Shown here in pieces: positions 1 through 8,174 of a DNA stretch of 64,000 nt (its first letter is position 1; each line of letters starts with the position of its first letter). The stretch is from Actinoalloteichus caeruleus DSM 43889 (GTDB taxonomy: Bacteria; Actinomycetota; Actinomycetes; Mycobacteriales; Pseudonocardiaceae): the NCBI RefSeq assembly GCF_000429185.2, contig NZ_AUBJ02000001.1, positions 2,852,001 through 2,916,000 on the forward strand, read 5' to 3'. The notes beneath the pieces were generated by a model. That model was not told the DNA's origin. It worked only from the letters and a program-made list of their open reading frames with translations, and searched no databases. A program made the position numbers and the translations under genes.

Positions 1-124
1 GCGGCGTCGACCCCCGCCGACGAGAGTTCTGACCACCTCCGCCCGCACGGCGCACCGGCTAGTGTGCGGGGGCCGAACAGAGGACGCCGCCGCCCGGCGG
101 TGGCTTGGTCGAGAGGACTTCGCC

Positions 125-664
125 ATGAGCGCCGTCGTGGCCGTCAGCCGCAGTGCGACCCACACCTTCACCAAACCCGCGCAGCGGAGCATCCGCCTCC
201 TCACCGGATTGGGGGTGGAGGGCGACGCGCACGCCGGAACCACCGTCCGCCACCGGTCGAGGGTCGCGAAGGACCCGACCCGGCCGAACCTGCGGCAGGT
301 CCACCTGATCAGCCAGGAGTTGTTGGGGGAGTTGGGGGAGCTCGGCTACCGGGTCGGGCCCGGCGAGCTCGGGGAGAACGTGACCACCTCAGGGCTCGAC
401 CTGGTGGCGTTACCGACCGACACCCTGCTCGTCTTCCCAGGGGGCGCCGCAGTGCGGGTGACCGGTCTCCGCAACCCCTGCCACCAGATCAACCGCTTCC
501 GCCCCGGTCTGCTGGGCCAGGTGATCGGCAGGGACGACCGCGGCGAGGTGGTGCGGCGGGCGGGGATCATGGGTGTGGTCGTCCAGGGCGGGGAGATCAG
601 GCCTGGGGACACCATCACCGTCGAGCTGCCCACCGCCCCGCACTCCCCGCTGGTCGTCGTCTGA
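125..664 (+). CDS. MOSC domain-containing protein
   Basis: A 179-residue protein that is essentially a single MOSC domain, the module found at the C-terminus of molybdenum-cofactor sulfurases and in stand-alone YiiM-like proteins that handle sulfur or N-hydroxylated substrates. The typical GELGENVTTSGLDL segment is at about residues 80-93, and the conserved domain cysteine is Cys119 in LRNPCHQI. I chose the ATG at 125 because GAGAGGA lies just upstream and the reading frame before it is not protein-like; an in-frame GTG at 62 would add 21 unconvincing residues. It converges with the F420-type oxidoreductase. The substrate cannot be told from sequence. Confidence 0.85.
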   Translation: MSAVVAVSRSATHTFTKPAQRSIRLLTGLGVEGDAHAGTTVRHRSRVAKDPTRPNLRQVHLISQELLGELGELGYRVGPGELGENVTTSGLDLVALPTDTLLVFPGGAAVRVTGLRNPCHQINRFRPGLLGQVIGRDDRGEVVRRAGIMGVVVQGGEIRPGDTITVELPTAPHSPLVVV

Positions 665-685
665 TCGGCTCCCTCCCGGAGGGGA

Positions 686-1663
686 TCAGCCGAACTCCGC
701 GCGCAGCGCCGGCAACAGCTCGCCCTCGGCGAACCGGAAGAACTCGTCCTGCCGGTCCGCGCCCGCCTGCACGAGCGCGACGTCGGTGAAGCCCGCCTCG
801 ACGAACGGTCGGACGGCGTCCACGTGGCGTGCGACGTCCGGCCCGCAGGGGATGGTCGCCGCGACGTCCTCGGGGCGGACGAACTGGCTCGCCGCGGCGA
901 AGCCGGCGGTGGAGGGGATCTCCGAGTTGACCTTCCACCCACCGCCGAACCAGCGGAACAGCCGGTGCGCCCGCCGCACCGCCTCCTCGCGGTCCGGCCC
1001 GTAGGCGAGCGGCTGCTGGCCGATCTTGCGGCTCGTGGCCCGCCCGGGTCGGGCCTCGTCCCACATCCGCACCAGCTCGGCCTTGGGCTCGGTGGCCACG
1101 AGGTGGTCACCGAGCGGGCCGAAGACGGTGCACGACTGGGGGCCGGACACCGCCATCGCCAGCGGGACCCGCTCCTCGGGCAGGTCCCACAGCTTGGCCG
1201 AGTCGACCCGGTAGTGCTCGCCGACGTAGTTGACGTAACCGCCGTCGAACAGCGCCGAGATGATCTCGCAGGCCTCGGCGAGCATCTCGTGCCGCACGTT
1301 CACCGGCGGCCAGTCCAGGCCCACCACGTGCTCGTTGAGGTTCTCCCCCGCTCCCAGCCCGAGGGTGAACCGGCCCTCGGAGAGCAGTTGCAGGGTCGCG
1401 GCCTTCTGCGCGACGACCGCCGGGTGGTACCGGATGGTCGGGCAGGTCACGTACGTCATCAGCCGCATCCGCTCGGTGGCGTGCGCGACCGCCCCGAGCA
1501 CGGCCCAGCAGTACGCGGAGTGCCCCAGCTCGTCCAGCCACGGGAAGTAGTGGTCACTGCTGACGGCGAAGTCGAAGCCGGCTCGTTCGGCCGCGACCGA
1601 GTCGCGGACCAACTGCCGAGGATCTGCCTGCTCGGTGAAGAGCGTGTACCCGAAGTCAACCAC
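686..1663 (-). CDS. LLM-class F420-dependent oxidoreductase
   Basis: A 325-residue protein of the luciferase-like monooxygenase superfamily, in the subgroup related to F420-dependent glucose-6-phosphate dehydrogenase. It has the family's N-terminal strand (MVDFGYTLFTEQ), the SSDHYFPW segment at about residues 35-42, GRFTLGLGAGENLNEHV around residue 100, and a C-terminal DEFFRFAEGELLPAL tail. Such proteins bind deazaflavin F420 in a TIM barrel and move hydride to or from small molecules; the actual substrate is not predictable. Length is normal for the group. Start is GTG at 1663. No partner gene is obvious next to it. Confidence 0.85.
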   Translation of the reverse strand: MVDFGYTLFTEQADPRQLVRDSVAAERAGFDFAVSSDHYFPWLDELGHSAYCWAVLGAVAHATERMRLMTYVTCPTIRYHPAVVAQKAATLQLLSEGRFTLGLGAGENLNEHVVGLDWPPVNVRHEMLAEACEIISALFDGGYVNYVGEHYRVDSAKLWDLPEERVPLAMAVSGPQSCTVFGPLGDHLVATEPKAELVRMWDEARPGRATSRKIGQQPLAYGPDREEAVRRAHRLFRWFGGGWKVNSEIPSTAGFAAASQFVRPEDVAATIPCGPDVARHVDAVRPFVEAGFTDVALVQAGADRQDEFFRFAEGELLPALRAEFG

Positions 1664-1812
1664 CCGACGACCGTGGCACGCATCGGGTGGTCCCGCAGGG
1701 TGGCGCCCCCGCGTTCACCCCGCCGATGCCGCCCTCGATCCGGTCCCGACTCGACGGGCCACGGTCACCGGCACGGCTCGGAGGGCGGCGGCGCGCGTGC
1801 CCAGGCCCGAGG

Positions 1813-2577
1813 TCAGCGGGTGCAGACGCGCAGCAACGCCCACAGTTGCGCGATGGCGTCGAAGTCCCCGTCGACCGTGACCGCCCGGTCGGGGAGCCGG
1901 CCCCACAGCCAGAGCAGGACCGAGGAGGGGTCACCGGACACCGTGGCGTCCACGGCGCCTCCCGGACCAGGCCCGACCCGGCGGACCCTCGATCCTCGGG
2001 CCCCGGCCGAGGCGTGCCAGGTCCGTCCGCCGGCGCGGACCGCGACCACCGCCTCGCGGGAGGCCGTGATCGCGAGTTCGGCGAGCCGGTGACCGAAGTA
2101 CAGGAAGAGGATCTCGTCGATGCCGTCCACGGCGATCGGGGACTCGACGGGCCCGACGTCGACGAGGGAGGCCGCCTCCACGTCGACCCGGTGCACCGTG
2201 GTCTCGTGGGCCATCCTCCGGTACCAGAAGCCGCAGCGCGGGTCGGCGGGCCACAGGGTGGGGCAGGGTTCCGCCGGTTCCCTGGTGGCGAGCACCGCCA
2301 TCAGTTCGGCCAGGCCGCCGTGGACGTACTCGGCGAGCTCGGGACCTCGGGTGGGGACCGGATGCGCGGCGCCGTCGCCGCCGGCGCCGCGCAGGCAGCG
2401 GGCCACCTCCCGGTGCACCCTGCCGACGTGCCGCGCCGTGTCCCCCAGGGTGCGGCCCGGGCAGCCAGGGACCTCCCCGCCCGGGTCGGCGGCGGGCAGC
2501 GCGCGAACCAGCGCGGCGCCCTCCGCGCCCACGGTGGTGAACAGGTTCTCGTAGTCCACGAGTGGAGCCGTCGTCAC
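1813..2577 (-). CDS. Maleylpyruvate isomerase family mycothiol-dependent enzyme
   Basis: A 254-residue DinB-2/MDMPI-type protein. The N-terminal half carries the helical-bundle pattern of mycothiol-dependent maleylpyruvate isomerases, including RTLGDTARHVGRVHRE and YRRMAHETTVHRVDVE; in the family, histidines of these two segments bind the metal. The C-terminal part (DATVSGDPSSVLLWLWGR, then VTVDGDFDAI) is the usual SCP2-like extension. It probably catalyses a mycothiol-dependent reaction, with unknown substrate. Its GTG start overlaps the stop of the upstream HEPN gene by 4 bases, so the two are very likely co-transcribed and translationally coupled. Confidence 0.85.
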   Translation of the reverse strand: MTTAPLVDYENLFTTVGAEGAALVRALPAADPGGEVPGCPGRTLGDTARHVGRVHREVARCLRGAGGDGAAHPVPTRGPELAEYVHGGLAELMAVLATREPAEPCPTLWPADPRCGFWYRRMAHETTVHRVDVEAASLVDVGPVESPIAVDGIDEILFLYFGHRLAELAITASREAVVAVRAGGRTWHASAGARGSRVRRVGPGPGGAVDATVSGDPSSVLLWLWGRLPDRAVTVDGDFDAIAQLWALLRVCTR

Positions 2578-3083
2578 GCTCCCACCTTCCCCGTGCCCGG
2601 CCGAAGCCGCAGTGTGGAATCGATCAGGGTGAGGAACTGGTCGGTGCGGCGGAGGAGTTCGTCGGCGACCCGTTGGTGGGCCAGGCGGTGCACGCCGGCG
2701 TCCACCGCCGCCCGCCGGTCCGAGCACGACTGAAAGAACGTGGCCCACTCCCCGAGTTCGGGGGCCGCGTCGGCGAGCAGCACCCAGACGCTGGTGGGGC
2801 CTCGTGCGGCCGACGGCCGCGCCCGAGCCGCCACCAGCGCCGCGGCGCCCTGCACCGCCGCCAGGTACGCCGAGGAATACCTGCGGTCGGCAGCGGACGC
2901 GCGGGCGGCCTCGCCCAGCGCGGACCTCGCGCGGCGCAGGAGCTGCTCCGCCGCGAGGGAGGTCGGGGCTTCGGACGGGGTCGGGGTGTCCGGGAGCGAG
3001 GCGGACCGGAGGCCCCGCTCGGACGACGTGCCCGGCGCCGATCCTGGTACGAGGTCGGTAGGCCGGTGCGGAGAGGTGGACAT
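2574..3083 (-). CDS. SAV_6107-family HEPN domain protein
   Basis: A 169-residue protein with a disordered first 40 residues followed by an all-helical HEPN-type domain (AAEQLLRRARSALGEAARA, then RYSSAYLAAVQGAAALVAAR and VWVLLADAAPELGEWATFFQ). This arrangement is what actinobacterial SAV_6107-type proteins show. HEPN domains are often RNA-binding or RNase modules, but the classical Rx4-6H ribonuclease motif is not clear here, so enzymatic activity is uncertain. A good ribosome site (GGGAGGAG) precedes the ATG at 3083. A perfect LexA box lies 121 bp upstream, so DNA-damage control is likely. It overlaps the downstream mycothiol-type gene by 4 bases. Confidence 0.75.
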   Translation of the reverse strand: MSTSPHRPTDLVPGSAPGTSSERGLRSASLPDTPTPSEAPTSLAAEQLLRRARSALGEAARASAADRRYSSAYLAAVQGAAALVAARARPSAARGPTSVWVLLADAAPELGEWATFFQSCSDRRAAVDAGVHRLAHQRVADELLRRTDQFLTLIDSTLRLRPGTGKVGA

Positions 3084-3203
3084 CGGACTCCTCCCGGGTG
3101 GTGCCGTGACGGCTTCCGAGAACGCCGTCCCGGTGGTCGGGGTGCTTCCCCCACCCCGACCACCGGGCGGACGGAGAGGGCCGGGGCGGACCCCAACCCT
3201 TGA

Positions 3204-3219
3204 TCGAACAGATGTTCGA
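3204..3219. promoter_or_regulatory. Perfect LexA (SOS) box
   Basis: TCGAACAGATGTTCGA exactly matches the mycobacterial/actinobacterial LexA palindrome TCGAAC-N4-GTTCGA. It sits in the divergent gap between the HEPN gene (start 3083, minus) and the YbaK gene (start about 3269, plus), so it could repress either side or both. The match is seen directly; binding is inferred. Confidence 0.8.
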
Positions 3220-3268
3220 ACAGGGCCACCCTAGCCCGCCAGATCCCCCTCGCTCAAGTCGTGGTCTG

Positions 3269-3808
3269 ATGGTCCCCGTGAACTCGGTGACGCACCCAGG
3301 GGTCATGGCCGTGGTCGACATCCTCCGGTCCACCGGCATGAGCGGCTGTGCCGACGGGCTCCGGTTCCTGGACTCCGACGTCCGGACGGCCGCCCAGGCC
3401 GCTGCCCAGGTGGGTGTCGAGGTGGGAGCGATCGCCAACAGCCTCGTGTTCGACGCCGACGGGGCACCGCTGCTGGTGATGACCTCCGGAGCGCACCGCG
3501 CGGACGTGGCCACGTTGGCCGGTCTCGTCGGCGCCACCCGGGTGGGCCGCGCCACGCCCGACTTCGTCCGACGTCACACCGGTCAGGCCATCGGCGGGGT
3601 CGCCCCCGTCGGCCACCCGACCCGCGTCGCCACCCTCGTCGACACGTCCCTCCGCCGCCACCCGGTCGTCTGGGCCGCGGCGGGGCACCCCCGTTCGCTG
3701 TTCCCCATCACGGTCGACCAACTCGTCGCGGTCACCGGGGGGAGGGAGGTCAGCGTCACGCGGGCGAGTGCCGCCCCGACTCCCGAACAGGAGGACGCCC
3801 CGAGGTGA
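3269..3808 (+). CDS. YbaK/EbsC-type aminoacyl-tRNA deacylase
   Basis: A 179-residue YbaK/ProX-type editing-domain protein. Features are QAAAQVGVEVGAIANSLVF near residues 44-62, the catalytic-region lysine replaced by serine in the local NSLVF context, LLVMTSGAHRAD, and the closing GHPRSLFPIT-DQLVAVTGG block where GH(P/R) residues line the pocket. Such proteins hydrolyse mischarged tRNAs such as Cys-tRNA-Pro. The start is uncertain: ATG 3269 is preferred, with GTG 3278 as alternative. A TTG at 3200 would run through the LexA box and is unlikely. The stop overlaps the GTG of the acetyltransferase gene, which implies coupled translation. Confidence 0.8.
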   Translation: MVPVNSVTHPGVMAVVDILRSTGMSGCADGLRFLDSDVRTAAQAAAQVGVEVGAIANSLVFDADGAPLLVMTSGAHRADVATLAGLVGATRVGRATPDFVRRHTGQAIGGVAPVGHPTRVATLVDTSLRRHPVVWAAAGHPRSLFPITVDQLVAVTGGREVSVTRASAAPTPEQEDAPR

Positions 3809-4371
3809 CCGTGCTCCCGGAGGCCTCCGGGCCGGATCGGATCGTCGCCCTCGACCCGGAGGGGATGCGGGCCAGGCTGACCGAGGCCCTCGGCATCTAC
3901 GTGTCCGCCATGCGGTACCCGCCCAGCGCCGTGCACCAGCGGGCGTCGACCTGGATGTCCCACATCAGCCGGCCGGGCTGGCGGGCGGTCGCCGCGCTGC
4001 GGGGCGAGGACATGGTGGGCGTCGCCTACGGCTACCTGGGTGGTTCGGGCCAGTGGTGGTACGAGCAGGTGTTGCGCGGACTCACCGGGACCGGGGAGCA
4101 CCAGGCGGCCGCCGAGTGGCTGGCCGACTACTTCGAACTCACCGAACTCCACGTGTCCCCGGCGGCACAGGGGCGGGGCACCGGGGAACGTCTGTTGCGG
4201 GCACTGCTCGGCGACCTGCCCTGCTCACGCGTCCTGCTGTCCACGCCAGAGGGGCCGAGTCGCGCGTGGCGGCTCTACCGGCGGATGGGCTTCGAGGACG
4301 TGTTGCGCCACCACCGGTTCGCCGGCGACCCGCGTCCCTTCGCCGTGCTGGGACGCGCACTGCCGATCTGA
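3805..4371 (+). CDS. GNAT-family N-acetyltransferase (Rv2170-like)
   Basis: A 188-residue GCN5-related acetyltransferase. The acetyl-CoA pyrophosphate loop is VSPAAQGRGTGERLLRALL (about residues 119-137), matching the Q/R-x-x-G-x-G/A pattern, and the C-terminal strand-helix YRRMGFEDVLRH is typical. Gene order (just before lppM, metF and the prenyl synthase) matches Rv2170 of M. tuberculosis, reported to acetylate a metabolic enzyme; whether that substrate applies here is unknown. The GTG start overlaps the YbaK stop by 4 bases, so the two genes form a bicistron. Confidence 0.85.
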   Translation: MTVLPEASGPDRIVALDPEGMRARLTEALGIYVSAMRYPPSAVHQRASTWMSHISRPGWRAVAALRGEDMVGVAYGYLGGSGQWWYEQVLRGLTGTGEHQAAAEWLADYFELTELHVSPAAQGRGTGERLLRALLGDLPCSRVLLSTPEGPSRAWRLYRRMGFEDVLRHHRFAGDPRPFAVLGRALPI

Positions 4372-4389
4372 GGCACCACCCGGTTCGAG

Positions 4390-4416
4390 GCACCGGACCC
4401 GTCGCGGGTCCGGTGC
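4390..4416. terminator. Convergent hairpin terminator
   Basis: A perfect 12-bp stem (GCACCGGACCCG with its complement) closes a 3-base TCG loop. It lies between the ends of the GNAT gene (4371, plus) and the DUF885 gene (4431, minus), so it can serve both. There is no U-tract, as is common in high-GC actinobacteria. Confidence 0.7.
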
Positions 4417-4430
4417 GCCCGCCGTCCGCG

Positions 4431-6122
4431 TCAGAACGAGCTCAGCTGCCGGCGGAGCACGTCCAGCCCCAGCCCTCCGAGCTCCAGCGCGCGGCGGTGG
4501 AAGGCCTGGAGGTCGAACTGGTCTCCCTGCCGCTGGCGGACCTCGTCCCTGGCCCGCAGCCACAGCCGCTCACCGAGCTTGTAGGCGGGCGCCTGCCCCG
4601 GCCACCCCAGGTAACGGTCGATCTCGTCCCGCACGTTCGTCGGGTCCTCGATGGTCCGGGTGAGCATGAACTCCAGGCCCAGCTCCGGGGTCCACCGCTC
4701 GCCGTCGTGGAAGCCGTGACCGGCGGGGATCTCCAGCTCCAGGTGCATCCCGATGTCGACGATGACCCGGGCGGCCCGGAACAGCTGCGCGTTGAGCATC
4801 CCCAGCAGATCCCCGTCGTCGGACAGGTAGCCGAGCTCCCGCATCAGGCGCTCCGCGTACAGCGCCCAGCCCTCCCCGTGGCCGGAGGTCCAGCACATCA
4901 ACCGCTGCCACTGGTTGAGGTTCTCCGACTGGTCCACCGCCGTCGCGACCTGGAGGTGGTGGCCGGGGACGCCCTCGTGGTAGACGGTCGTCACCTCACG
5001 CCAGGTGGAGAACTCCTCCTTGTCGGCGGGAACCGACCACCACATCCGGCCTGGCCGGCTGAAGTCCTCGTTCGGACCGGTGTAGTAGGCGCCGTTCCCC
5101 CCGCCGGGGGGAGCGATCCGGCACTCGAGGTCCATCAACCGGTCCGGGATGTGGAAGTGCTTGCCCCGCAGCTCCGCGAGCGCGGCGTCCGACAGCTGCT
5201 GCATCCACCGCTGGAACGCGTCCTGCCCGTGCACCCGGTACCGGGGGTCGTTGTCCAGTGCCCCGGCCACCTCGGCGAGGGTGCCGCCCGCCTTGATGCG
5301 GCCAGCGACCTCCTTCATCTCGGACTCGATGCGGATGAACTCCTCCCAGCCCCACTGGTAGGCCTCCAGCAGGTCGAGCTCCGCTCCGATGAAGTAGCGG
5401 GACCACAACTGGTAGACGTCCCGCCCCACCGCGTCCTTCCTCGGGGCGAGCGGGGCGAGGTCCTCACGCAGGAAGCGGGCCAGCTCGCCGTAGGCCTCCG
5501 AGGCCGCGCGGGCTCCCTCGGCGAGGTCGGACCGCAGCGCGTCGCTCGTGCCCGGCACCGCGTCGGCACCCGCCACCAGCGAGCCGAAGAAGGAGGGCGT
5601 TCCCCGCTGGCCGGCCCAGGTCTCGCACTGCTCGGCGGTCCTGGTCACCTGCCGGAGCGCCGACACCCTGCCGTCCTGGGCGGCCTTCGTCAACGAGGCC
5701 CGCAACCCGGACAGCGTCTCCGGCACCGCGCTCAGCCGCGCCGAGATCATCGCCCAGTCCTCCGCCGTCGCGGTCGGCATCAGGTCGAACACCTGCCGCA
5801 CGTCCTGCACCGGGCTCGCGGTGACGTTGAGGGCGGACAGGTCCAGCCCGGCGTCGTGCAGTTCGACCTGGAGGCCGACCCGCTCCTCGAACGCCTCCTT
5901 GGCGACCCGTTCCCCCGCGTCGACCGGTTCCGCCGCCCGCACCGAGGCCAGCGCCGCCCTGGCCAGCTCGCCCCGCCGCTCGTAGCCCTCGGGGGAGAAG
6001 TCCGTCAACCTGTCGTCGTGGCCGCCGACGCCCATGAAGGTCGCCTCGATCGGTTCGAGCGCGGCGTGGTCCTCGACGTACCTGTCACTGAGCCGGTGCA
6101 CACCCTGCGGGCTGGAAGACAT
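4431..6122 (-). CDS. DUF885 family protein, probable metallopeptidase-like
   Basis: A 563-residue DUF885 protein of full family length. The C-terminal half contains VYHEGVPGHHLQVA, which resembles a zinc-binding HExxxHH site, then a conserved LMCWTSGHGEGWALYAERLM and a late SYKLGER/YKLGERLWLRAR-type block. Members are thought to be zinc-dependent peptidases but the physiological substrate is not established. No signal peptide is seen, so it is probably cytoplasmic. The start ATG at 6122 is supported by TAGCGT exactly 7 bases upstream, which would give a leaderless mRNA. It is transcribed away from lppM. Confidence 0.85.
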   Translation of the reverse strand: MSSSPQGVHRLSDRYVEDHAALEPIEATFMGVGGHDDRLTDFSPEGYERRGELARAALASVRAAEPVDAGERVAKEAFEERVGLQVELHDAGLDLSALNVTASPVQDVRQVFDLMPTATAEDWAMISARLSAVPETLSGLRASLTKAAQDGRVSALRQVTRTAEQCETWAGQRGTPSFFGSLVAGADAVPGTSDALRSDLAEGARAASEAYGELARFLREDLAPLAPRKDAVGRDVYQLWSRYFIGAELDLLEAYQWGWEEFIRIESEMKEVAGRIKAGGTLAEVAGALDNDPRYRVHGQDAFQRWMQQLSDAALAELRGKHFHIPDRLMDLECRIAPPGGGNGAYYTGPNEDFSRPGRMWWSVPADKEEFSTWREVTTVYHEGVPGHHLQVATAVDQSENLNQWQRLMCWTSGHGEGWALYAERLMRELGYLSDDGDLLGMLNAQLFRAARVIVDIGMHLELEIPAGHGFHDGERWTPELGLEFMLTRTIEDPTNVRDEIDRYLGWPGQAPAYKLGERLWLRARDEVRQRQGDQFDLQAFHRRALELGGLGLDVLRRQLSSF

Positions 6123-6306
6123 GGCTGGCACGCTACCGCGCGACCCCGGCGTTCCCCCATCCGGTTTGCACGTGACGAACACCCTCCGCGAGCGGCGAGC
6201 ATCGTTCAGGCGACACCCTGGCGGGATTGGGAGACGCGCCGCCGGCACCCTGTGGGGGACGGTCCACAGCGCGCGGACCCCCGGGGGTAGCTGGCACGAT
6301 GACGCA

Positions 6307-6996
6307 ATGAACCCGGTGCCTCGATCCTCGCTTGCCCGATCGGGACGGCTGCTGACCGCCGCGGTGTTGGCGCTGGTTGGCCTGGTTCTCACCGGTTGTC
6401 TCCGGGTTGACGTGTCGTTGGAGGTCTCCGAGAACGCCAGGGTCTCTGGGCACGCCGTGGTGGCCGTGCGTCCCGTGCAGGTCGGCGACGTCGGGCCGCA
6501 ACTCCAGGCGCCCGCCAAGCTGGACGCCAAGGTGGAGTCGGAGCCCTACGACGCGGACGGTTACGTCGGAACCCGACTGACCTTCTCCGAGCTGACCACC
6601 GAAGAGTTCCGCCAACTGGTGGAAGGGGGCCCGTGGGCCGACCGGTACCGGCTGACCGTCCGGCAGGTGAACGAGACCCTCTCCGTGCACGGCTCCCTCG
6701 ACCTGACGCAGATCCCCCGGGAGGAGGCGGACCTCGCGGTGGTCGCCGAGTTCCCCTACGAGGTGGGCCGCACCGACGGTGACGTGGAGGGCACCCGGGT
6801 CAGCTGGTCGCCGGAACCAGGTCGCGTCTACAACCTGAACGCTTCAGTGCGCTCCTCCGGCCAGGACTCGGTGTGGACCCAGGGTGTGGTGATGATCGGC
6901 GGGCTCACGGGGAGCGCGACGGTGTTCGTGCTGATGATGGCGTTGATCTCCCGGCGCCGCAGCAGGATGCTCCCGGCCGGCGAGACACCGTTCTGA
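6307..6996 (+). CDS. lppM: LppM-type lipoprotein
   Basis: A 229-residue membrane lipoprotein. It has a positively charged N-terminus, a hydrophobic signal (LLTAAVLALVGLVL) and the lipobox LTGC with Cys31 as lipidation site. A beta-rich extracytoplasmic domain of about 160 residues follows. A second hydrophobic helix (about residues 192-213, VVMIGGLTGSATVFVLMMALI) and a short basic tail end the protein. Mycobacterial LppM (Rv2171) has the same plan and neighbourhood and has been linked to phagosome maturation and envelope binding. In a soil actinobacterium the role is more likely an envelope-structural one. It converges with metF. Confidence 0.85.
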   Translation: MNPVPRSSLARSGRLLTAAVLALVGLVLTGCLRVDVSLEVSENARVSGHAVVAVRPVQVGDVGPQLQAPAKLDAKVESEPYDADGYVGTRLTFSELTTEEFRQLVEGGPWADRYRLTVRQVNETLSVHGSLDLTQIPREEADLAVVAEFPYEVGRTDGDVEGTRVSWSPEPGRVYNLNASVRSSGQDSVWTQGVVMIGGLTGSATVFVLMMALISRRRSRMLPAGETPF

Positions 6997-6998
6997 TC

Positions 6999-7017
6999 CG
7001 CCCCCGGCTCCGGGGCG
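6999..7017. terminator. Short convergent hairpin
   Basis: A 6-bp GC stem (CGCCCC/GGGGCG) lies immediately after the lppM stop and before the metF 3' end. Small but well placed between convergent genes. Confidence 0.45.
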
Positions 7018-7054
7018 TCCCTCCCGGGCCGTTCGGGTTCGCGCGCACTTCGCC

Positions 7055-7939
7055 TCAGACCCGGGTGGGCGCCAGTCCGAGTCGGCCGATCACCTCACGG
7101 GTGGCCGTGGACCTGTTCAGGGTGTAGAAGTGCAGACCCCGCACCCCCTCGGCCAGCAGTCGTTCGGACAGCTCCGTCACCACGTCGATCCCGGCGGCGC
7201 GGAACGCCTTCGGGTCATCCCGGTGGGGGGCCAACCGGCGTTCCAGGGACGGCGGGACTCCCGCACCGGACAGCTCCACGGTCTTGTCCAGGGTCCGGAC
7301 GGTGGTCAGGGGCATGACACCCGGCAGCAGCGGGGCGTCGCAGCCCCGGCTGGCCAGCCGGTCGCGGAGCCGGAGGAAGTCGTCGGCCTCGAAGAACAAC
7401 TGGGCGATGGCGAAGTCGGCGCCCGCCCTGATCTTGCCCACGAGGTGGTCGGTGTCGGTGTCGAGGTCACCGGACCTCGGGTGCCCGTAGGGGAAGGCGG
7501 CGACGCCGACGCAGAAAGGGCCGAGCGAACGCACCAGCCGCACCAGCTCCGAGGCGTAGGTGATGCCCTCCGGGTGCGCGACCCACTCGCCGAGGGGATC
7601 ACCGGGCGGGTCACCTCGGACGGCGAGGACGTTGTGCACCCCCACCGCCGCGTACCAGCCGACCACGTTCCGCAACTCGGCCAGCGAGTGGTTGACGCCG
7701 GTGAGGTGCGCCATCGGGACCAGCGTCGTCTCCTGCGCGATGCGGCCGGTGGTGCGGATGGTCCGGTCCCTGCTGGACCCGCCCGCCCCGTAGGTGATGG
7801 ACACGAACGCCGGGTCGAGTGGCTCCAGCTCCCGGACGGCGCGCCACAGCTGCCGCTCGCTGGCATCATCCCTTGGGGGGAAAAACTCCACCGAGAACAC
7901 CGGCCTGTCCGTACGGAGCCGATCCACCACCGCCGTCAT
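7055..7939 (-). CDS. metF: Methylenetetrahydrofolate reductase
   Basis: A 294-residue flavoprotein TIM barrel that reduces 5,10-methylene-THF to 5-methyl-THF for methionine synthesis. Family signatures include FSVEFFPPRDDASE near residue 15, DPAFVSITYGAGGSSRDRT around residue 43 and AHLTGVNHS; the later FAIAQLFFEADDFLRLRDR block is the substrate/FAD-side helix. Length fits bacterial MetF. The gene sits divergently beside the prenyl synthase, as Rv2172c does. The ATG at 7939 is preceded by TAACCT at a 7-base distance with no good ribosome site, suggesting a leaderless transcript. Confidence 0.9.
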   Translation of the reverse strand: MTAVVDRLRTDRPVFSVEFFPPRDDASERQLWRAVRELEPLDPAFVSITYGAGGSSRDRTIRTTGRIAQETTLVPMAHLTGVNHSLAELRNVVGWYAAVGVHNVLAVRGDPPGDPLGEWVAHPEGITYASELVRLVRSLGPFCVGVAAFPYGHPRSGDLDTDTDHLVGKIRAGADFAIAQLFFEADDFLRLRDRLASRGCDAPLLPGVMPLTTVRTLDKTVELSGAGVPPSLERRLAPHRDDPKAFRAAGIDVVTELSERLLAEGVRGLHFYTLNRSTATREVIGRLGLAPTRV

Positions 7940-8174
7940 GACTCTCAGGTTACGGATTCACGACTAGGCGTGGTACCCGTCGTCGCGCTCGTCCGCATGG
8001 TGGGAGCGCCCTGTTGGCGGGCCACGAAGGCCCTGATCGGTGGAACGAGGGAACGGCCCTCGCGTACCAGTACGTGGACTCCCCTGCCCCACCGCCACCG
8101 CGCGCGGTGAACGCGCCGCCCGGGTCCACCCCCCAGGTTCGTCACCGTCGTGGCCCCTCGCGGAGGATGACCGG

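Noticed and set aside
3200-3268. TTG start at 3200 for the YbaK gene
   Set aside because: It would place the perfect LexA box inside the coding region; ATG 3269 is more natural.
3768-6290. Very long plus-strand frame opposite the DUF885 gene
   Set aside because: Shadow of the DUF885 coding strand; rich in Pro/Arg/Gly with no domain.
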